From positions 1 through 7,251 of the forward strand of contig NZ_CALETI010000223.1 in assembly GCF_937920075.1 (NCBI RefSeq): a DNA stretch of 7,251 bases. Reading direction: 5' to 3'. Shown in pieces: positions 4,104 to 7,251 of the stretch. The notes under the pieces were generated by a model. That model saw only the letters and a list, made by a program, of their open reading frames with translations. It did not search any database and was not told where the DNA came from. The first letter of the stretch is position 1; every line of letters begins with the position of its first letter. The stretch comes from an uncultured Agitococcus sp. (lineage in GTDB: Bacteria > Pseudomonadota > Gammaproteobacteria > Pseudomonadales > Moraxellaceae). The position numbers were made by a program, and so were the translations under genes.

Positions 4104-7100
4104 ATGGCACAAGATAGTGAAAGACTGACCATTTTGTCAGATGCTGAACAATTTGCTTTATATGCTCTTCCTGATTTTGATGACAATCAGAGGATGCATT
4201 ATTTGTCTTTTTCGGAGACTGAACTAAAACTTATATTTAGTCGAAAAGAAATACATTCACAAATGCATTGTGCCTTACAAATTGGCTATTTCAAAGCGAA
4301 GTATGCCTTTTTTATCTTTTCGTGGTCACAAACAGAGACTGATTGTCAATTTATTCTAGAACGATACTTTGGTGACCAAACGTGGATTCCAAAGTCTGTT
4401 ACCAAGCATGAATATTATACTCAGCGCACAGCTATCGCGTACTTATTTAACTATCATCTTTGGTCTGCCAAATTTTTACCTCAGTTAGTCAACAAGGCTA
4501 ATCACAGTGTGCATCGTGATGTTTCTCCTCGGTTTATTGTTGCTGAACTACTTATTTACTTGAATGAAAATAGAATCATTAGGCCTGCTCATACAACCTT
4601 ACAAACGCTTATTAGTGAAACCTTATCTGCCGAGCGTGAACGCCTATCAAAGCTGCTCATCAATATGCTGGATGAGCCGAGTCAGAATATTATTCAGCAA
4701 TTGTTAATCCGTGATGAAGCCTTGTCAGGCCTTGCTATTCTCAAACAAGATGCCAAACATTTTGGCTACCGACAAATGGTGTTAGAGCGACAAAAAAGGA
4801 CGACATTGGCTCCTATCTATGAGATTGTCACGCGACTTTTACCTAAACTTGCCATTTCTCGCCAAAATCTAAGTTATTATGCCAGTCTGACAAATTTCTA
4901 TACTATCTACGATTTGCGTCGACTTAAGCCTGAACAAACTTATCTGTATTTATTGTGCTATGCGTGGCAACGCTATCGCCAATTTACCGACAATCTCATT
5001 GATGCCTTAGGCTATCATATGAAACTTCTAGAAGATCAAACAAAAAACAAAGCAAAGAAAAAATACGCCATAGAGCAGGCTGGGCGACAGCAGGAAACAA
5101 GACAGGTTGGCCGATTGCTATTATTGTATGTCGATAGCGAAGTAGCTGACACCCTACCTTTTGGTACAGTGCGTGAGCGAGCGTTTTCTATTATCCCTAA
5201 ACACACACTAGAAATAATAGGTCACCGCTTAAGCCAAAAGCCTGTCAGTGAATTATCACTACGCTGGCAAATGGTAGATGACCTAGCCGATCGTATTCGA
5301 AGGCACTTGCGCCCACTATATACCACGATCAACTTCTCTTGTAATACAACTACCAGCCCATGGCTTTCTGCGTTAGCATGGATGAAAGACGTTTTTTCTA
5401 AGCAACAACGTTTATCTCAACGACCGCTACATGAATGTATTGAAGACACTGTCCCGCAACGATTGCGACCCTACCTGCTCACCTTTGACTCAAATGGAAA
5501 GGTCACTGGTGTTGATGCTAACCGTTACGAATTTTGGATTTATCGTCAACTGCGAAAGCGTTTAAAGTCGGGAGAAATCTATGTGGATGACAGTATTCAA
5601 CATCGAAATTTTGCTGATGAATTAGTGAATGTTAGTAATGGCTCAACTATCCTCAGTCAATTAGATATTCCTTGGCTGCAACAGCCTATCAACAGCCAGC
5701 TTGATGCATTAAGGCGTGAGCTCCATCATCAATGGCTATCCTTCGATCGTGATTTACGTCAAGGAAAGTTGAAACATGTGGAATATGATCATAAAAGCAA
5801 AAAAATCACATGGAAAAAACTAAAAACGAATCTAGATACTTGTCAACAAGATAGTTTTTATCAACAAATGTCATTTTGTGATATTTCTGATGTGTTTCAC
5901 TTTACGAATACACAATGCCATTTTTTATCGGCGATGACTCCCTTACAGCCTAGGTATGTCAAACAAATCGCTGACCCAACCAATTTAATGGCGGTTATTA
6001 TCGCTCAAGCGATGAATCACGGGAATTTGTTGATGGCGCAAACCAGCGATATTCCATACCATGCGTTAGAAACCATGTATCAACAATATTTACGACCATC
6101 TTCATTGCAAGAGGCAAATGATCGAATCAGTAATGCTATCGCAGCATTACCCATTTTTTCTCATTATTCATTTGATTTAGGTATTCTTTATGGCAGTGTT
6201 GATGGGCAAAAATTTTCGGTTGAGCGTCCAACCGTCAAAGCTCGTTACTCTCGAAAATATTTCGGTAAAGGAAAGGGCGTCGTTGCTTACACGATGCTAT
6301 GTAACCATATTCCATTGCAAGGATGGCTGATAGGTGCTCATGAACTTGAAGCACACCACGTCTTTGATATTTGGTATCACAATAACTCGGATATTACGCC
6401 ATCAGTTATTACAGGTGATATGCATAGTATCAATAAAGCTAATTTTGCTGTTTTGCACTGGTTTGGATCACGCTTCGAGCCTCGTTTTACGGATTTGGAT
6501 ACACAGTTAAAACATCTTTATTGTGCTGAAGATTTAGTAAACTATGAAAAATATCTTATTCGACCTGTTGGTAAAATAGATTTAGAGCTGATCACTACTG
6601 AAAAATCAAATATAGATCAGATTGTTGCAACACTTGGACTAAAAGAAATAACACAAGGCTCGTTAATTAGGAAACTATGTAACTACTCTCAACAAAATCC
6701 AACACGTCGAGCAATTTTCGAGTTCGATAAGCTTATTCGTAGTATTTACACCTTACGTTACTTGCGTGAGCCTCAATTACAGCGAAATATCCATCGTTCG
6801 CAAAATAGGATTGAGTCATACCATCAGTTGCGATCAGTCATTGCTCAAGTGGGTGGTAAAAAAGAGCTCATAGGCAAAACAGATATAGAAATCGAGGTCA
6901 GTAATCAATGCGCTCGGCTTCTTGCCAATATTATTATTTATTACAACTCTGCCATTTTATCGCGACTACTCAACAAATTTGATGGAACCAAAAACCCTAA
7001 AACGCTTGCTTTCATCAAGAAAATATCACCTGTGGCTTGGCGGCATATTCATTTGAACGGCCATTATACTTTCAAAAATCATCGCCAGCCTATTGATTTA

Positions 7101-7133
7101 GATGTACTTGTTTCAAGTGTGGTTTTAGGCTAA
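4104..7133 (+). CDS. tnpA: Tn3-family transposase
   Basis: A 1009-residue DDE transposase that binds the terminal inverted repeats and carries out replicative transposition. Length is typical (about 1000). The N-terminal part (about 1-170, starting LTILSDAEQFALYALPDF) is the DUF4158-type end-recognition domain. The C-terminal third is the DDE_Tnp_Tn3 domain, with Asp700 in SVDGQKF, Asp772 in TGDMHSINKANF and Glu904 in NRIESYHQLR; this spacing agrees with D689/D765/E895 of Tn3 TnpA. The tail ISPVAWRHIHLNGHYTF (about 975-991) is also characteristic. No frameshift or stop interrupts it. No Shine-Dalgarno motif is visible before the ATG, and an overlapping out-of-frame ATG at 4096 opens a 10-codon frame, so translation may be weak, as suits a transposase. 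The stop lies 21 bp before IRR. The exact Tn3 subgroup could not be assigned. Confidence 0.97.
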   Translation: MAQDSERLTILSDAEQFALYALPDFDDNQRMHYLSFSETELKLIFSRKEIHSQMHCALQIGYFKAKYAFFIFSWSQTETDCQFILERYFGDQTWIPKSVTKHEYYTQRTAIAYLFNYHLWSAKFLPQLVNKANHSVHRDVSPRFIVAELLIYLNENRIIRPAHTTLQTLISETLSAERERLSKLLINMLDEPSQNIIQQLLIRDEALSGLAILKQDAKHFGYRQMVLERQKRTTLAPIYEIVTRLLPKLAISRQNLSYYASLTNFYTIYDLRRLKPEQTYLYLLCYAWQRYRQFTDNLIDALGYHMKLLEDQTKNKAKKKYAIEQAGRQQETRQVGRLLLLYVDSEVADTLPFGTVRERAFSIIPKHTLEIIGHRLSQKPVSELSLRWQMVDDLADRIRRHLRPLYTTINFSCNTTTSPWLSALAWMKDVFSKQQRLSQRPLHECIEDTVPQRLRPYLLTFDSNGKVTGVDANRYEFWIYRQLRKRLKSGEIYVDDSIQHRNFADELVNVSNGSTILSQLDIPWLQQPINSQLDALRRELHHQWLSFDRDLRQGKLKHVEYDHKSKKITWKKLKTNLDTCQQDSFYQQMSFCDISDVFHFTNTQCHFLSAMTPLQPRYVKQIADPTNLMAVIIAQAMNHGNLLMAQTSDIPYHALETMYQQYLRPSSLQEANDRISNAIAALPIFSHYSFDLGILYGSVDGQKFSVERPTVKARYSRKYFGKGKGVVAYTMLCNHIPLQGWLIGAHELEAHHVFDIWYHNNSDITPSVITGDMHSINKANFAVLHWFGSRFEPRFTDLDTQLKHLYCAEDLVNYEKYLIRPVGKIDLELITTEKSNIDQIVATLGLKEITQGSLIRKLCNYSQQNPTRRAIFEFDKLIRSIYTLRYLREPQLQRNIHRSQNRIESYHQLRSVIAQVGGKKELIGKTDIEIEVSNQCARLLANIIIYYNSAILSRLLNKFDGTKNPKTLAFIKKISPVAWRHIHLNGHYTFKNHRQPIDLDVLVSSVVLG

Positions 7134-7154
7134 AAACAATCTATTGAGGCTATG

Positions 7155-7197
7155 TTTTAGGAAATCAGAATTTTCGGCGGTTTGGGCTTATAAACCC
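7155..7197 (-). repeat. right terminal inverted repeat (IRR)
   Basis: Read on the minus strand it begins GGGTTTATAAGCCC and matches IRL at 39 of 43 positions, with the outer 30 identical and four differences nearer the inside. It marks the outer boundary of the transposon at 7197. Confidence 0.93.
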
Positions 7198-7251
7198 TTA
7201 TTGTACAATATTTTTTTTGATGGTCTTAATTTGACAGTATTATGAATATTT
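7198..7251. other. right flank of the transposon
   Basis: These 54 AT-rich bases show no coding sequence. They do not contain the missing first codons of rep B, a matching target duplication or iterons. A 12-bp palindrome TATTGTACAATA (7199-7210) abuts the transposon end, and a plus-strand TTGACA (7231-7236) could be the -35 box of a promoter running out of the window. Confidence 0.5.

Larger units (their letters stand above)
3272..7197. mobile_element. complete Tn3-family unit transposon without passenger genes
   Basis: The element is 3926 bp and is bounded by 43-bp terminal inverted repeats. It contains only a serine resolvase (tnpR) and a DDE transposase (tnpA), transcribed away from each other around a short control/res region. 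Tn3-family elements move by replicative transposition: tnpA forms a cointegrate that the resolvase separates at res. Both genes are full length and both ends intact, so it looks able to move. The ends begin GGG rather than the more usual GGGG. There are no resistance, metal or toxin genes. The 5-bp flanks, TTAAA on the left and TTATT on the right, do not match. Confidence 0.93.

Overview
The window looks like part of the backbone of an AT-rich plasmid from a gammaproteobacterium of the Moraxellaceae, most likely Psychrobacter or a close relative (Acinetobacter, Moraxella). The reasons are two Rep_3-type replication initiators of the RepB style common on plasmids of that family (motifs KDNSLINASYNL and VEQRLILLAI), a 22-bp iteron origin, a DUF29 gene of the kind often carried as plasmid cargo, and low GC content. 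The host assignment is inference; no chromosomal marker is present.

Layout. At the left edge, on the minus strand, is an initiator gene (rep A) whose 3' end lies outside the window. Immediately upstream of it (about 818-1086) is its origin: an AT-rich leader with promoter-like boxes, three tandem 22-bp iterons plus a partial fourth (899-975), and further AT-rich direct repeats. Next comes a gene-free stretch (about 1087-1543) with a hairpin/terminator, a cluster of C6/G6 tracts, and a long imperfect inverted repeat (1260-1343). A DUF29 gene (1544-1981, minus) follows, with a good promoter whose two boxes lie between the arms of a 10-bp inverted repeat. Another gene-free stretch (2052-2346) holds a perfect 19-bp hairpin just behind a second initiator gene (rep B, 2347-3267, minus).

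Rep B is homologous to rep A, but similarity is uneven. The first two thirds of the proteins are clearly diverged, while about 180 bp near the 3' end are about 93% identical, as expected after recombination or gene conversion. Rep B has lost its first dozen codons, its ribosome binding site and its upstream region, because a complete small Tn3-family transposon (3272-7197) abuts it. That transposon has 43-bp terminal inverted repeats, a serine resolvase (tnpR, minus), a divergent control/res region and a full-length DDE transposase (tnpA, plus). It carries no passenger gene.

The two sides of the transposon do not share a 5-bp target duplication, and the 54 bp to its right do not continue the rep gene. 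The locus has therefore probably been rearranged since insertion. The likely working replicon is rep A with its iterons, and rep B is probably a decaying second replicon, although tnpR transcription points into it. I see no wholly new system here. The most interesting points are the mosaic pair of initiators, the non-matching transposon flanks, and the unexplained DNA structures between the two rep genes.
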